Positions 1 to 10,761 of a DNA stretch of 60,265 nucleotides are shown here, piece after piece (the first letter of the stretch is position 1; each line of letters starts with the position of its first letter). The stretch covers positions 1 to 60,265 of the forward strand of contig CAMJSB010000007.1 in assembly GCA_946408385.1 (NCBI GenBank), read 5' to 3'. The position numbers and the translations under genes are program-made. The notes beneath the pieces were generated by a model. It ran no database searches. It saw only the letters and a list, made by a program, of their open reading frames with translations, and was not told the origin of the DNA. The stretch comes from an uncultured bacterium (GTDB taxonomy: Bacteria; Patescibacteriota; Gracilibacteria; Absconditabacterales; Absconditicoccaceae).

Positions 1-1
1 A

Positions 2-181
2 GAAGTATCAGATGAAGAAGTATCAGATGAAGAAGTATCAGATGAAGAAGTATCAGATGAAGAAGTATCACATGAAGAAGTATCAGATGAAGAAGTATCA
101 GATGAAGAAGTGTCAGATGAAGAAGTGTCAGATGAAGAAGTAGGAGATGAAGAAGTGTCAGACGAAGAGGTATCGGATGAA
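2..181 (+). repeat. 15-bp in-frame tandem repeat (about 12 copies)
   Basis: The unit gaagtatcagatgaa is repeated head to tail from the window edge and codes for E-V-S-D-E. Substitutions accumulate downstream (catgaa at 71, gtgtca, gtagga), so the 5' copies are the most uniform. The array probably continues upstream. It is coding, not CRISPR: there are no spacers. Confidence 0.95.
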
Positions 182-1963
182 GATAAACTTTTTAGTGAAG
201 AAGATGGCGATAATTTAGAGGAGAATAATAACGACGATATTGATGAAAATATGCAAGAGAATATGACTAATGAAGAAATCTTTGATGATTCAGAATCTAA
301 AGAAAGTTTGGATTCCATTAGTGGAGATGAAAATATGAAAAATGAAAGTAAAGAGGCCGATGCTCTTGAAAATATTGAAAATGTGATTGAGGATAATAAA
401 GATGAAACATGATTATATGAAACTGAAAATAAATGAGAAAGCAATCAGGAGAATAGAAATGATACAGAATTTGATGGATGAGAATTCACTTTTAATGCGG
501 AAAATGAGAATCATGTAGATTCATATCAAGAAGAATCAGTGAATGAAGAAGTAAACAAAAAAGTGAATGATGAAAATAATAATACGGATTCGAATCCTGA
601 ATTACATTCAGATTTAAGTAATGATATACAAGAACCTTTAAATCAGCCAGAAATTGGAGATTTATTATGAGATTCTGCTATAGATTTTTCACAGTGACAA
701 GAAAGTACTGTTAACGAATGAGGAAATGAAGTTACTTGAGAGATAAATCAAGTGTCTATTGATACGCCAGTGAATACAGAAGTTTTAATGCCAGAAAATA
801 GTGAATTAGTGAACGAAAACAATCAAAATGAATCTTCATTAAATAATGAAACAGAGAATTCTATAAAAAGTGAACCAGAAATTCAAAACTTTACTTTGGA
901 TTATCAAGAGCCAAGAGAAAACAAACCTCAAAATGAGTCAGTTGAAAATATACCTGATGAAAATATAGAAAGAGTTAATGTTGAAGAACCTCAGCTTGAT
1001 ACTATGGAAAATCAAGTTAATTCGTGAGATACTCAGATGAATGTTGGAAAATTAGATACAGCTATTAATACAACAGAAGACGAAAATCAATTAGAACTCC
1101 AACAAATTACTTCAACGTTATCATTAGATCAGATTTTAGATAGTGAATTAAATACGAATCCAGGATTTACAGATGATTCAAAAGCTGTGCCAGTAAATGT
1201 ATCAAATAACAATTGATTATTCAAAAATAAAAAAATGGTATGAATACTCGCAGGATTGGGAATATTTTTATTGGTAGGAGCTGTTGCCTTTTTAGCTTTC
1301 CCATTTGGTAGCTCTGAGAGGAAACCATGAGCAGTAGTAGATTCACAAGATATAACAGAGGAGTATACAGATGATCATCAATCAGCAGATTTAACAGATG
1401 ATTCAGAAAATAATTCATCAGAAAATGATGAAGAAGATAATTCATGAAATATAATTTCTCATGGAGGCAATGCTACTGTTGAACAAGATTTTCCTGATGC
1501 TGACTGGGAAGATGAAGGTGAAAGTGATTGGCAAGAAGATCTAGAGTCTCCAAATCCATATATATGTGAATGAGATGAGTGTTTATCATTTAATAATAAC
1601 AGTCAAATAAATCAGATAGAAAAAACTAGTATTATGCCAGTTATTGATGACTATAAATCACAAGCAGAGAATTATTATTCTGTTTGAAATGATATGCAGG
1701 ATAAAAAACTTGTAAAATATTCACTTCAACTAATGACTCTATGTAATACTTATCAAGGACAAATTGAGAGCGGAGAATGACTTGATGAAGCAAGTTTAGC
1801 ATCATTTAAATCTGATTGAGATGCATTATTGGAGAAAATAGATAAATATTTAAATCAAGATGACACAGAATTATTCATAAGTAATAATGATTATCAGGAT
1901 TACTGATGAAATGATGATTTAAGAGATTATATATATGATAGAGCAAATTGATATACGAATTAA
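2..1963 (+). CDS. Acidic repeat membrane protein (5'-truncated by window)
   Basis: The frame is open from the window edge to TAA at 1961-1963 when TGA is read as Gly, so the true start lies upstream. The visible N-terminus is at least 12 copies of a five-residue E-V-S-D-E repeat (15-bp DNA unit, 2-181), followed by about 340 residues rich in Asp, Glu, Asn and Ser. One hydrophobic segment (about 1228-1302, residues 409-433) preceded by K-N-K-K looks like a single membrane span. About 220 further residues follow, first acidic and then more globular with two Cys. Function is unknown. The architecture (long disordered acidic arm, one membrane span, second domain) suggests an envelope-anchored or surface protein. 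I recognise no family. Confidence 0.85.
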
Positions 1964-1990
1964 AATAATTGGTAAAATCTAAAAATAGGA

Positions 1991-2021
1991 TTGTAAGAAT
2001 TAAGTATTTCTGTACTATAAT
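1991..2021 (+). promoter_or_regulatory. Possible promoter of the recombinase gene
   Basis: TTGTAA (1991-1996) and a perfect TATAAT (2016-2021) lie 19 bp apart, 70 bp before the ATG at 2091. The spacing is longer than ideal, so the -35 assignment is weak. Confidence 0.4.
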
Positions 2022-2090
2022 AGAGTGCCTTAATAGAAGGAATAGATTTTGTCTATGCTAATTTAGCCGTATTCCTATTTATTAATAGTT

Positions 2091-3095
2091 ATGAAATCAA
2101 ATAAAAATCGTATAAAATTTGATGAAAAATCGACTTGATACTCTTTTTCTAATACATTAAGCTCTCATTTGGAGAGATTCGTAAATTACCTTCAGTATAC
2201 CAAAAATGCATCACCAAAAACTATAGAGAATTATTCACTTCGAGTGAATCGTTTCATTGAGTATATTTGAGATGTAGATGCAAGTGAAATCAAAATGATG
2301 CATATACAGGATTTTAGGACATCTTTAATTAAACAAGGTCTTAGCCCAAAAACAGTGAATTATCATGCAGTGGGACTTAGATCATTTTTCAAATTTATGC
2401 TTCGCAATGATGTAGAAACTCTCTCTCCAGAAAAGATAGATTTAGCCAAAATTCCTCCTAGAAGAGTTTCGTATCTTTCAGAAGAACAAGTTCAGGATAT
2501 TTTGGCAGCCCCCTGAATTTTTGAAAAAAATCCATTAAAAATTCTGCGTGATAAAGCGATTTTAGCTACATTATATGGTACATGACTCCGTGTGACAGAA
2601 TTAATTACACTCAAGACTAAAGATATAAAGCTTGGAGAAAGCCAATTCTCAGTTATTTGAAAAGGTTCTAAATTACGTTCCGTCTTCCTTACCCAAGATG
2701 CTAAAGAAAAACTGAAAAAATATATTCTTTCTCGTGCAGATGATTCAGAATATTTGTTTATCTCATTATCATGAAATAGTTACGGTCAGCCATTATCCAG
2801 AAATACGGTAGAAAGTTTAGTGAAGAAATATGCTGAATGGGTTTGAATAAAAGAAAAAGTAACACCGCATACATTGCGTCATTCTTTTGCAACGTCACTA
2901 TTACGTAGATGAGCAGATATTCGTTCAGTACAGGATTTATTGGGTCATTCATCGATACAAACCACACAAATTTATACACATGTGGATGATAAGTACTTAC
3001 AAAAAGTGCATGATTTATTAGATAAAAAGCAGAATTTTGATAAAGAAGTTGATATAGATGATGAAATTTTCAGCGATAATTTGTTTAATGAATAG
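2091..3095 (+). CDS. Tyrosine recombinase, XerC/XerD type
   Basis: A 334-residue site-specific recombinase. Residues about 25-115 form the SAM-like core-binding domain. The catalytic domain shows Arg167 (in G-L-R-V-T-E-L), His260 and Arg263 (H-T-L-R-H), His286 (L-L-G-H-S) and the nucleophile Tyr295 (I-Y-T-H-V). The complete R-H-R-H-Y set and the typical Xer length suggest a working enzyme, probably the chromosome dimer resolvase, though XerC, XerD and a single XerH-like role cannot be told apart by eye. Several TGA codons fall at expected Gly positions, for example next to Arg167. It stands alone with its own promoter and ends in TAG. Confidence 0.93.
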
Positions 3096-3147
3096 GAGTG
3101 TCGTAATTATTCTAGGTAATACCTAACATGTTAGTATAAAAAATCTC

Positions 3148-3248
3148 TTGCAATTCTAATTTATTTTAATACAAATTAATTACACCTTTTCACAAAAAGG
3201 CTAAACAGGGAAAAATATCTCGTCTCCTTGGAGGGGAGATATTTTTTA
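3148..3248 (+). ncRNA. Candidate small RNA with two hairpins
   Basis: TTGCAA (3148-3153) followed 16 bp later by TACAAA resembles the ileS promoter in this window. Downstream is a non-coding stretch of about 70 nt containing a small stem (cctttt/aaaaagg, about 3185-3200) and a strong terminator stem-loop with a T-run (3211-3248). No ORF of any size fits. It could instead be a read-through terminator of the recombinase gene. Confidence 0.3.
3211..3248 (+). terminator. Rho-independent terminator
   Basis: The arms aaaatatctc and gagatatttt form a strong stem-loop followed by a T-run on the + strand, downstream of the recombinase gene. Confidence 0.8.
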
Positions 3249-3264
3249 ATTTTAAAAAATTCAT

Positions 3265-3300
3265 AAAAGCTGACTTTAAATATTGAGTCAGCTTTTTGTT
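3265..3300. terminator. Bidirectional terminator
   Basis: aaaagctgac (3265-3274) pairs with gtcagctttt, with A-runs and T-runs on both sides. It sits just past the stop of the minus-strand beta-propeller gene (3316) and the plus-strand transcript. Confidence 0.7.
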
Positions 3301-3315
3301 TATATTAAATTATTT

Positions 3316-5568
3316 TTACATGCTTCATAGATTTACAACTTTACCGTCCTTGGTTAAGAATGCTGCAAATCATTTATTCAAGAAATAGTATATATCATTG
3401 ATATATCCAACTCTAGCATCATCAAAATCTCGATAATAATAGGAATCCTCATTAGTATTTTCAGCAAAATTTTGTGATAAGAATTCTTTAATTAAGGCTG
3501 TAGAAGTCTTAATGGATAATCATTTTAATCCTACAAATTCATCATATTTATAGTTCCAATTATTTTCCTTAGATCTCTGTTCAAGTAATGTCCTTATGGC
3601 CATAGGTAAGATTAACTCTTGATTATTAGATCTCCATACAAATACTCTAGGATTTTCTAATGCGGGAGTATAACTTGTATCTCATGTAAATTCATATGAA
3701 GCGATTACTGAAACTGCTATGTTCTCAGGATTTACTTTAGTTAAACAATCTTCATATAATCTTTGCTCCTCATTACATTTCTTATCATCATTAGCTTTTG
3801 TACATGAATCAGTCAATTCTGGATCCACATTTTTTGTAATCAATGAGCTACATTTAGTTTCAGCTGTTTCATGATCTTTGTAGTCGATTTTGTATAAATC
3901 TACTTTCACATTATCTTGTTTTAATCCACCATATCCATTGTCAGTAGTAGAATATCCTAGTCAAATTAAGTATTGAACTCCATTTTTAGCATCTGAATAT
4001 GGATGTAAATATGTAGAATATCCAGGAATCTTTAATTCTCCAATAATCTTTGGATTACTTATATCTTCCATATCTACTACGAATAGAGGATCAATATTTT
4101 GATAAGTAACTAGATATAATTTATCTCCAATATAACGAGAAGATTTGAAATTTTCTCCAGGTTCAATATTCAAAAGGCTTCACTTTAATTTCAGATTTTT
4201 ATCAAGTATTGATAGATGAGTAGCATTTTGGTCATATCGTGTAGTAGTTAAAATTCTGAAATTTCCATTATCATCTTCATCCATTGAATATTGATTTAAT
4301 GGAGTTCCTGGAATGATAGTAGAGTCCTGATAATCTACAGTTTTTCCTAAATTGAATTTATGAATTAATGTGTTTTCATCTCTATAATATCGTGAAGAGT
4401 AACAACCTCGTAATGAACATTTTATAGGATTAGAAAAATAGATTGGAGCAGGTAAATATAAAGAATTTTGGCTCATATGAATTTCATCTACATTTCCAAA
4501 TACTAGACTTTGTTTAGGAGTAGCATCTAAATCCCTTAAGGAAAATTGAGAAATTAATGTAAAATTAGGATATATCCCAGTCTCTTTCATAGTATCCTCA
4601 GATGGTAATAGATAGAAAATACTATCACATGGTGTCGATGTTACTTTTTTGTCATAAGATTTTTTGGAATCTGAACTTTTTTTGAGGGTAATATCTGTAA
4701 TCCTTGGTTGCATATCTTTGAATAAAATTGGTTCGTCTCTCCATGCAATATCATACCAATTTAGATTAACGGAAGAGATTAAATAAAGCTGATTATTAAT
4801 CATTCTCGCATCTTGAAAATATCCATAAACCTCAGTTAGCTTTTCTAACTTTAGATTTTCTAGATCGCTAATATCATATACAATTACTAATGTACGATTT
4901 GATCCAAGAATGGAATCAGATTTTGAAGCATAACGAGAACCCAGAATAACTAATTTATCATTATTTAAGAATAGTTGAATATCGTTCAAACTATCAGGAA
5001 TATTGATTTTAGATACAACTTCCGCATCCAATAAATCGTTTTGAGTCGGAGCTTTAATTATAGAAATATATTTTTCATCATAATCAGCTTCTGAATAATA
5101 GAAAAGGTATTTTCCATTCGATTTTAAAATTTCTGGTTCATCTACTCAGACTTTTTGAATATTAGTAGTAGAAAAATCTGAAATTTCTCACATATCTGCA
5201 GATTTAGCAACCGAATCAGGTGCCGGAGCTATTGCAGATTCTTCTTCAACATAATCTACATTTTCCATAGATTTTGCTCAATTTGTATAAAGAACAGGGT
5301 AACCATACCAATTGCGATTTTCTTTAGGATGTAGTTTTTTATATGTTTCTAGAAAATCACTCATAACTTTTTCCATAGATTCACAAGAATTTACTTTTGT
5401 GAAAGTGATTTTCTCATTCAAAATTTGAGCTTGATTTACCATTTCCTGTTCAGATCTTTTATTAAGTTCGTCCTCAATCTGAGTATCAATACTGACAGCA
5501 GATACACTTACAACCCCTCATAATATGATTAGTGAGGTAATAGAAAATAAAATACTCTTTGCTTTCAT
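3316..5568 (-). CDS. Secreted beta-propeller domain protein
   Basis: A 750-residue protein with an N-terminal signal peptide (M-K-A-K, then a hydrophobic core ending near V-S-A, residues 1-24). A short helical segment precedes a large C-terminal domain with the look of the 'secreted protein containing C-terminal beta-propeller' family (Beta_propel, PF09826). Recognisable blades include the V-G-V-D-E-P-E-I strand near residue 146 and repeats such as D-I-S-D-L-E-N and D-M-E-D-I-S-N-P. It is presumably exported and may bind ligands or proteins at the cell surface; the substrate is unknown. TGA-Gly codons join three segments that look like separate ORFs in the standard code. It is monocistronic and convergent with the upstream region through a bidirectional terminator. 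Confidence 0.85.
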
Positions 5569-5649
5569 GTAGATATATTAAATAAATAAAATTACATATA
5601 TAACTTATATACATATAAACGAATTATTTGCAAATATTGTGGCAACATT

Positions 5650-6366
5650 TTACATATTTTTCAAAAGCCATCACAAAACTATACTTGCAGTCTCCATTCT
5701 AAGCACATTTTCTCATAAATCTATAATTTTAGCTCAATCAAATAATTTCAAATCTTTGGGAGAGAATCATCCCTCAGGTCAAATTACCCCACACAAATCG
5801 TTACTTTCAATTTTAGCTAATTCTCAATATGGAGTTCCATTCATGTTCGCAATTATTATATTTTTTCAATCCACAAAATCTTTCAATTCATTTTCAGATT
5901 TTAGAAACTTAATTTCAGGGAGCTGAATTCGTCGTGATTGTTCTACGGCTTCATGTGAAATTTTATCCAAACGTTCAGCTTTTTTTTCATTTCGTTGACG
6001 AATTATGCTATGTTCACTTACCCAAAAGTAGATGCTTTTCACTCAAATTTCAGTCAATTTTTGTACAATCAATTCAGCTTTTTCTCGTTTGTTTGGCATA
6101 GCAATCATCATTGAAATGTTTTTTTCAGAAATAGAAAAAATCTGACTAGAAATTATTTCACCAGTTAAGTCTTTATTAGTCCAATCTTGAATAGAAAGTT
6201 CATGCCTAGTTGTTCATTCTTTATTTGAATATTGTACACAGATTTTGTCTCACTTTTTTATGCGAAGGACTTTGCGGAGTTGAGATAATAAAACAGGAAC
6301 GGAAAAAATTTCTATGCTATTTCATTTTACACGAATTTTACCTGCATCAACATGGAATAATTGCAT
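5650..6366 (-). CDS. rsmE: 16S rRNA m3U1498 methyltransferase
   Basis: A 238-residue SPOUT-class enzyme that methylates N3 of U1498 in 16S rRNA. The N-terminal PUA-like part begins M-Q-L-F-H-V-D. The middle has L-I-V-Q-K-L-T-E-I-G-V, and the C-terminal SAM-binding knot shows G-V-I-G-P-E-G-G-F-S and L-G-E-N-V-L-R-M-E-T-A, the family signature. Length fits the family (about 230-250). Reading TGA as Gly restores the second Gly-containing knot loop. It is divergent from the gene at 6503 and has a good promoter upstream. Confidence 0.93.
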
Positions 6367-6394
6367 ATATTTAGAAATAAATTAAACAAACATT

Positions 6395-6422
6395 ATTTTA
6401 GCGAATAAATACACTTTTTCAA
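6395..6422 (-). promoter_or_regulatory. rsmE promoter
   Basis: On the minus strand, TTGAAA (6422-6417) and TAAAAT (6400-6395) are 16 bp apart, about 28 bp before the rsmE start codon. Confidence 0.6.
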
Positions 6423-6502
6423 TTTAATCTTGAAATTTTATAATCAGATGTGTAAAATGACTTGAAGTTAAATAAAAAATAACCCCAAAAATATAAAACA
6501 AA

Positions 6503-7189
6503 ATGGAAGAAAATAATTATTTAGAGTTATCTCGAGATTTCTGGGATAATTATAAGCTTTTCTTGAAGCAGGAAATAAATTTGGCGGAGCTGAAAACACA
6601 TCTTGTTACAGCCGATGATGTAAAGTTTTATCACGATGAATGTGATTCAAAGTGTGATGTGGTAGGAATCCTTAAGTCTGTGGCAAAAAGAAATTTGGAT
6701 TCTCTCATTGATGCTTTTTTCTTTGTTTTGGAGGCAACATCTGATACAAGAGAAAAAAAAGCGGTTGCTCGTAAGATTCTTATGATTTTTATCAGTAATT
6801 ATTCGAGTCTGACTCGGGAAAAGACTGTAAAAACTAAGGCATCCAATTTGATGATGCATTTTGCATCTCCATTTGAGGCTGTTAATGAAAATCTGTATTT
6901 GGATCTGCTAATTAATAACCTTATTCTGACGGTATTTTCACTGAAAGATAAGCAGGATATAGAAGGGATGGTTAATTTGGTTTTGTTTAAGTTCATTTCT
7001 TTTTACTCTTGTTTAGCGGTCTCTGATAAAGAAGGAAGAATCAGGTGTGACGATTTAGGTAAAGAGCTCTCTTCCAATTGGAATGTTTCTACTCCAGAAT
7101 CGGTAACCTTATCGGCTCTAAAAAAACGTGAAAAAGATTCAAAGATTTCATCAAGTGAATTGGCTCTCCTTGAAAAGTATTCATTCTAA
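6503..7189 (+). CDS. Hypothetical helical protein without TGA codons
   Basis: 228 residues, no recognised family, no signal peptide or clear membrane span. It is predicted mostly alpha-helical with a Lys/Ser-rich C-terminus. It holds only four glycines and none is encoded by TGA, unlike most neighbours; codons such as CGG and GCG also occur. It ends in TAA before a strong terminator. The ORF is long enough to be real. It may be a recently acquired gene or simply low in glycine. Confidence 0.7.
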   Translation: MEENNYLELSRDFWDNYKLFLKQEINLAELKTHLVTADDVKFYHDECDSKCDVVGILKSVAKRNLDSLIDAFFFVLEATSDTREKKAVARKILMIFISNYSSLTREKTVKTKASNLMMHFASPFEAVNENLYLDLLINNLILTVFSLKDKQDIEGMVNLVLFKFISFYSCLAVSDKEGRIRCDDLGKELSSNWNVSTPESVTLSALKKREKDSKISSSELALLEKYSF

Positions 7190-7194
7190 ATTAA

Positions 7195-7230
7195 AAATGG
7201 AGTCGTAAGTTTCTTATGACTCCGTTTTTA
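7195..7230. terminator. Terminator between convergent genes
   Basis: ggagtcgtaag (7199-7209) pairs with ttatgactcc (7214-7223) and is followed by a T-run. It serves the + gene ending at 7189 and probably gatB on the minus strand, which ends at 7235. Confidence 0.8.
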
Positions 7231-7234
7231 TATT

Positions 7235-8779
7235 TTATGATTTCAATTGTTTCATCAATTCTGCATTAACGGCCTGAGGGTTAGCCTTCCCTTGGGTTTT
7301 TTTCATCACTTGACCAACGAAGAATCAGATTACACTTTCTTTTCATCATTTGAATTGCTCAACTATTGCAGGATTAGCTGCCAAAACTTCAGCAACGATT
7401 CATTCAAGTTCTGAGTTATCCATCGCAGGAGCATCAAATCATTTCTCTTTGATTACCTCTTGAACTGATTTACCAGATTGTAAAACTACATCAAATACAA
7501 TTTTTAATTGATTATCAACCAGTTTTTTCTCTTTTTCTACTTGTAAAAATTCTTTGAATAAAGGCTGAAACTTATCCAAGAATCATTCCAAATTTCAGCA
7601 AGATTTCAAAAATGCAGTTTTTTCTGAAAATAATTTTTCAGCATCTGTTCACTGTTTTTTAGCTTCCTCAGAAACGGATTTTAATAATGTAATTTCATCT
7701 CATTGAACGAAATCTAGAGCTCGTTTCATCGGTCAAACCATCCATTTTGCTACAGTTTTTGGTTCAAATCATTTATTTACCATTCAAAAGAAAAAGTCGA
7801 ATAATGATTTATCCAAGAGGAGAGCATTGATATATTCTTTATTAAATCAGAATTCTTTGCATTTAGTGATATAATCAAAAGGACGGTCAATCTGAACTTC
7901 ATCAAATTCTTTCAAATCGTTTTCAGACAATTCCAAGGCTGGCATATCTGGCTCAGGAAAATAACGGTAATCTACAGCATCTTCTTTGCTTCTCATCATG
8001 TATGAAGTATTTTCATCATCTGCTCGGCGACGAGTTTCCTGTGAAACGGATTCTCATATGGAAATCAAATCCCACTGTCTTTGAGATTCAGCTTCAATAG
8101 CTCTTTTTATCGCAGAAAAAGTATTGATATTCTTTAGTTCAACCCTCGTTCCAAGTGGATCAGATTCGTTCTTACGAATTGAAATATTTACATCCACACG
8201 CATCTGTCATTTTTCTAGATCAGCATCTCCCAAATCGTTCCACTTAGCCAGACGCTGAATTTCTTTTGCAAATTCTACGGCTTCATCAGCACTAGAAAAA
8301 TCTGGATCAGTAACTATTTCCAAAAGTGGAGTTCATGCACGATTAAAATCTACCAAACTTTTTCAGTTCTCATGTATCATTTTAGCTGCATCACATTCCA
8401 AATGAGCTTCGTGAATTGTTACAGTTTTTTGATTTTCATAATTATTCAAGAAAAAAGAAACTTTTCATTCAGTTATGATTGGATGGTAGAACTGTGTAAT
8501 CTGGAACCCCATTGGCAAATCGGGATAGAAATAGTTTTTTCTATCAAATGAACTTTTCTTACTCAACTTTGAATTCAAGGCTTTTGCAAAATGGATGGCT
8601 TTCGTGACTACTTCTTGATTCAGAAGCGGTAAGGCTCCAGGTTGTCATGTACAGACAGGACAAACATGTGTATTTGGTCTTGCAGAAAAATCCTGCTCAT
8701 TTTTACATTTACAGAATATTTTTGCATTTGAATTTAGTTTTAAGTGAATTTCTAGTCAAATTGTGATAAGGTAATCCAT
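7235..8779 (-). CDS. gatB: Asp-tRNA(Asn)/Glu-tRNA(Gln) amidotransferase subunit B
   Basis: 514 residues. GatB carries the kinase-like step that activates misacylated Glu-tRNA(Gln) or Asp-tRNA(Asn) before GatA-derived ammonia is added. The start M-D-Y-L-I-T-I-G-L-E-I-H-L is diagnostic, as are [34 protein letters not shown] and the C-terminal YqeY-like tail ending A-N-P-Q-A-V-N. A zinc-binding-like set (F-C-K-C-K and C-P-V-C) is present near residues 25-50. It is 92 bp downstream of mnmA on the same strand, so the two tRNA genes may be cotranscribed. gatA and gatC are not in the window. Confidence 0.95.
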
Positions 8780-8871
8780 AATTTTTCAATCCAAAAAATA
8801 GTAAAATTCTGAATTTAAAATACTATTCTTGACTATAAAATCAAGAAAAGAATGAATGGAATGATAAAATT

Positions 8872-10080
8872 TTAACCAATCATTCCATTTCCGAGACACT
8901 CATCTCAATCATAAGCTACAAACACCTGACCAGGAGCAACAGCCCGTTGCTCCTTTTCAAAAGTCACTTTCATATCTCAGTTTCCCATTTTATCTAAACA
9001 ACATTCAACAGCGGGAATTTGCCTATATCTAATCTTTCCACAAAGATGTTTATTAAAATTCAAAAACTCTCTAATCTTTTTTCTCGAGTTTTTATTTCAA
9101 TTTAATATCTCATTTTCCATATCAGGACAAATCCAATGCCAATTCTTTGCTATCAAAGTCTTAGTCTTCAATTCTTCAGCATCCTTGTCAGTCACATAAA
9201 GAATATTATTCTCAATATCAATACGATATACATAAGCCTTAAAATTTAGTCACAATCACTGTTTCTGGCCAATTGTATAGAAATATGCTCATTGATGAGT
9301 TCAAACTTTTTTTCAATTCAAATCCAAAATATCTCATTCTTTCTTCGGAAATTTCTGCATCAAAAAAGTTCTAATAGGAACATTTCATATGAAACATAAC
9401 CCCTGACTATCTCTTCTATCAGCATTTGGCAATCAGATTTCTTTTGCTTTTTCTCTTACTTGTTGTTTAGTCATTTCTCATAATGGAAATATACTTTTAC
9501 TAAGCTGATATTGATTTAATCCAGAAAGAAAATAACTCTGATCTTTCCAAGAATCTACTCATTGCAAAAGATGGTATTGTACCTGTCATTCTGAGCGTAG
9601 CGAAGAATCCACTTCACATCACACTTGTCATTCTGAGTGAAACGAAGAATCTTTTGTGCTTCACCTAAGATCCTTCACTTCGTTCAGGATGACTGAAGTA
9701 GAAATCCTAGCATAATGACCAGTCGCAATATAATCAAATCACTGCTCCATAGCCCTATTCAAAAACACATCAAACTTAATCAAATTATTACACAAAACAT
9801 CAGGATTTGGAGTAATTCACTTTGAATATCACTCGAAAATATAATCGATAATTCTTTCCTGATACTCTTTCTGCAAGTCAAAAGATAATAATTCTATTCA
9901 CAAAAATTTAGCCACTTTGATAGCTTCTTCAGCATCTTTAAAAGTAGTACAATTTCACTTATCACTTACATAATTTTTCATAAATCATCATACAACTTCA
10001 TATCATTGCTCCAAAAGTAGGGCAGCACTAACTGCCGAATCTACTCATCCAGATAATCATACTAAAACTTTTTTCTTCAT
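8872..10080 (-). CDS. mnmA: tRNA-specific 2-thiouridylase, with repeat insertion
   Basis: 402 residues. MnmA thiolates U34 of tRNA(Lys/Glu/Gln). The PP-loop L-S-G-G-V-D-S is at residues 9-15, catalytic Cys in N-P-D-V-L-C-N-N, A-T-G-H-Y-A-R, K-D-Q-S-Y-F-L and the second catalytic Cys in S-Q-G-L-C-F-I-G. Most of these glycines are TGA. After A-T-G-H-Y-A-R the normal short loop is replaced by about 36 residues encoded by a dispersed palindromic repeat (9585-9693) that stays in frame. The core motifs on both sides are intact, so the enzyme is probably active. Confidence 0.95.
9585..9693. repeat. Dispersed palindromic repeat inside mnmA
   Basis: Two direct copies of gtcattctgag (9585 and 9627) and an inverted relative, ttcaggatgac (9683-9693), bound the element; gaagaatc follows each direct copy. 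The same words occur at 15385 and 52895 between genes. Its insertion keeps the mnmA frame and adds no TAA or TAG. Confidence 0.8.
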
Positions 10081-10223
10081 AATTCAAAAAATATTAAACA
10101 ATTACTTATAATGAATTGATTATTATTTACAAACTACAAATTTAAAAAGAATCTGACTTATATATTGATTTTAGAGTTACTAATTTTAATATGTAAAAGT
10201 ATATTTATACTTTAGTAAAACAA

Positions 10224-10754
10224 ATGACGGATTTTATAATTCAAAACCGAAAATTATTAGCAATACTTCTTGCTATTATTATTGCAGCAACTATTCTAAG
10301 ATATAGAGAGGGAGAATGAGTTTCTATTATAAAACCTAAATACATTGTCAAAAAATTTTTCTTTTCTTACTCAGAAAATCACTTTTATACATCATTAAAA
10401 AAAGTTCTATATTACAATTATTGATATAAATATGAAGTATATCCAAAAGTAAGATTAGCAGATATATTTCAACCAGAAAAGGGTGATAATTGAATAAAGA
10501 AATTACGAATGAGACATGTTGATTTTCTCATAGTCGATAAAGACCAGGATTTTAAACCTATTTTAGCAATAGAACTAGATTGAGATTCACATAAAGAATA
10601 CAGACAATACAAGTCAGATAAATTTAAAAATGAAGTATTCAAAGATTCTAATCTACCTTTAATAAGATTTAACAATAATGTTTCAGATAACCAAGAAATT
10701 ATAAAATCAAATATTATCCAATACTTAGGGAATCCAACTAAACAACCCAATTAA
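10224..10754 (+). CDS. DUF2726 family protein, membrane-anchored
   Basis: 176 residues. A hydrophobic stretch at residues 11-25 would anchor the protein. The rest matches the DUF2726 pattern: Y-E-V-Y-P-K-V-R-L-A-D-I at about 76-87, then H-V-D-F-L-I and I-E-L-D-G-D-S-H, a layout related to restriction-endonuclease-like folds. Such domains are often found in DNA-acting or topoisomerase-linked proteins; the substrate here is unknown. TGA encodes the Gly of the E-L-D-G motif. It lies alone between mnmA and uvrD, transcribed divergently from the former. Confidence 0.8.
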
Positions 10755-10761
10755 ACTAATT

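Noticed and set aside
2-181. Regular repeats as a CRISPR array
   Set aside because: The units are directly adjacent with no spacers and code for a pentapeptide in frame.
588-600. ggattcgaatcc as a tRNA T-arm
   Set aside because: It lies within the acidic protein frame and no cloverleaf can be formed around it.
3316-5568. Beta-propeller gene as three pseudogene fragments
   Set aside because: The fragments are separated only by TGA, which is Gly here; the frame is open.
5639-5926. Plus-strand ORF over rsmE
   Set aside because: It lies opposite the conserved RsmE motifs and has no recognisable protein pattern.
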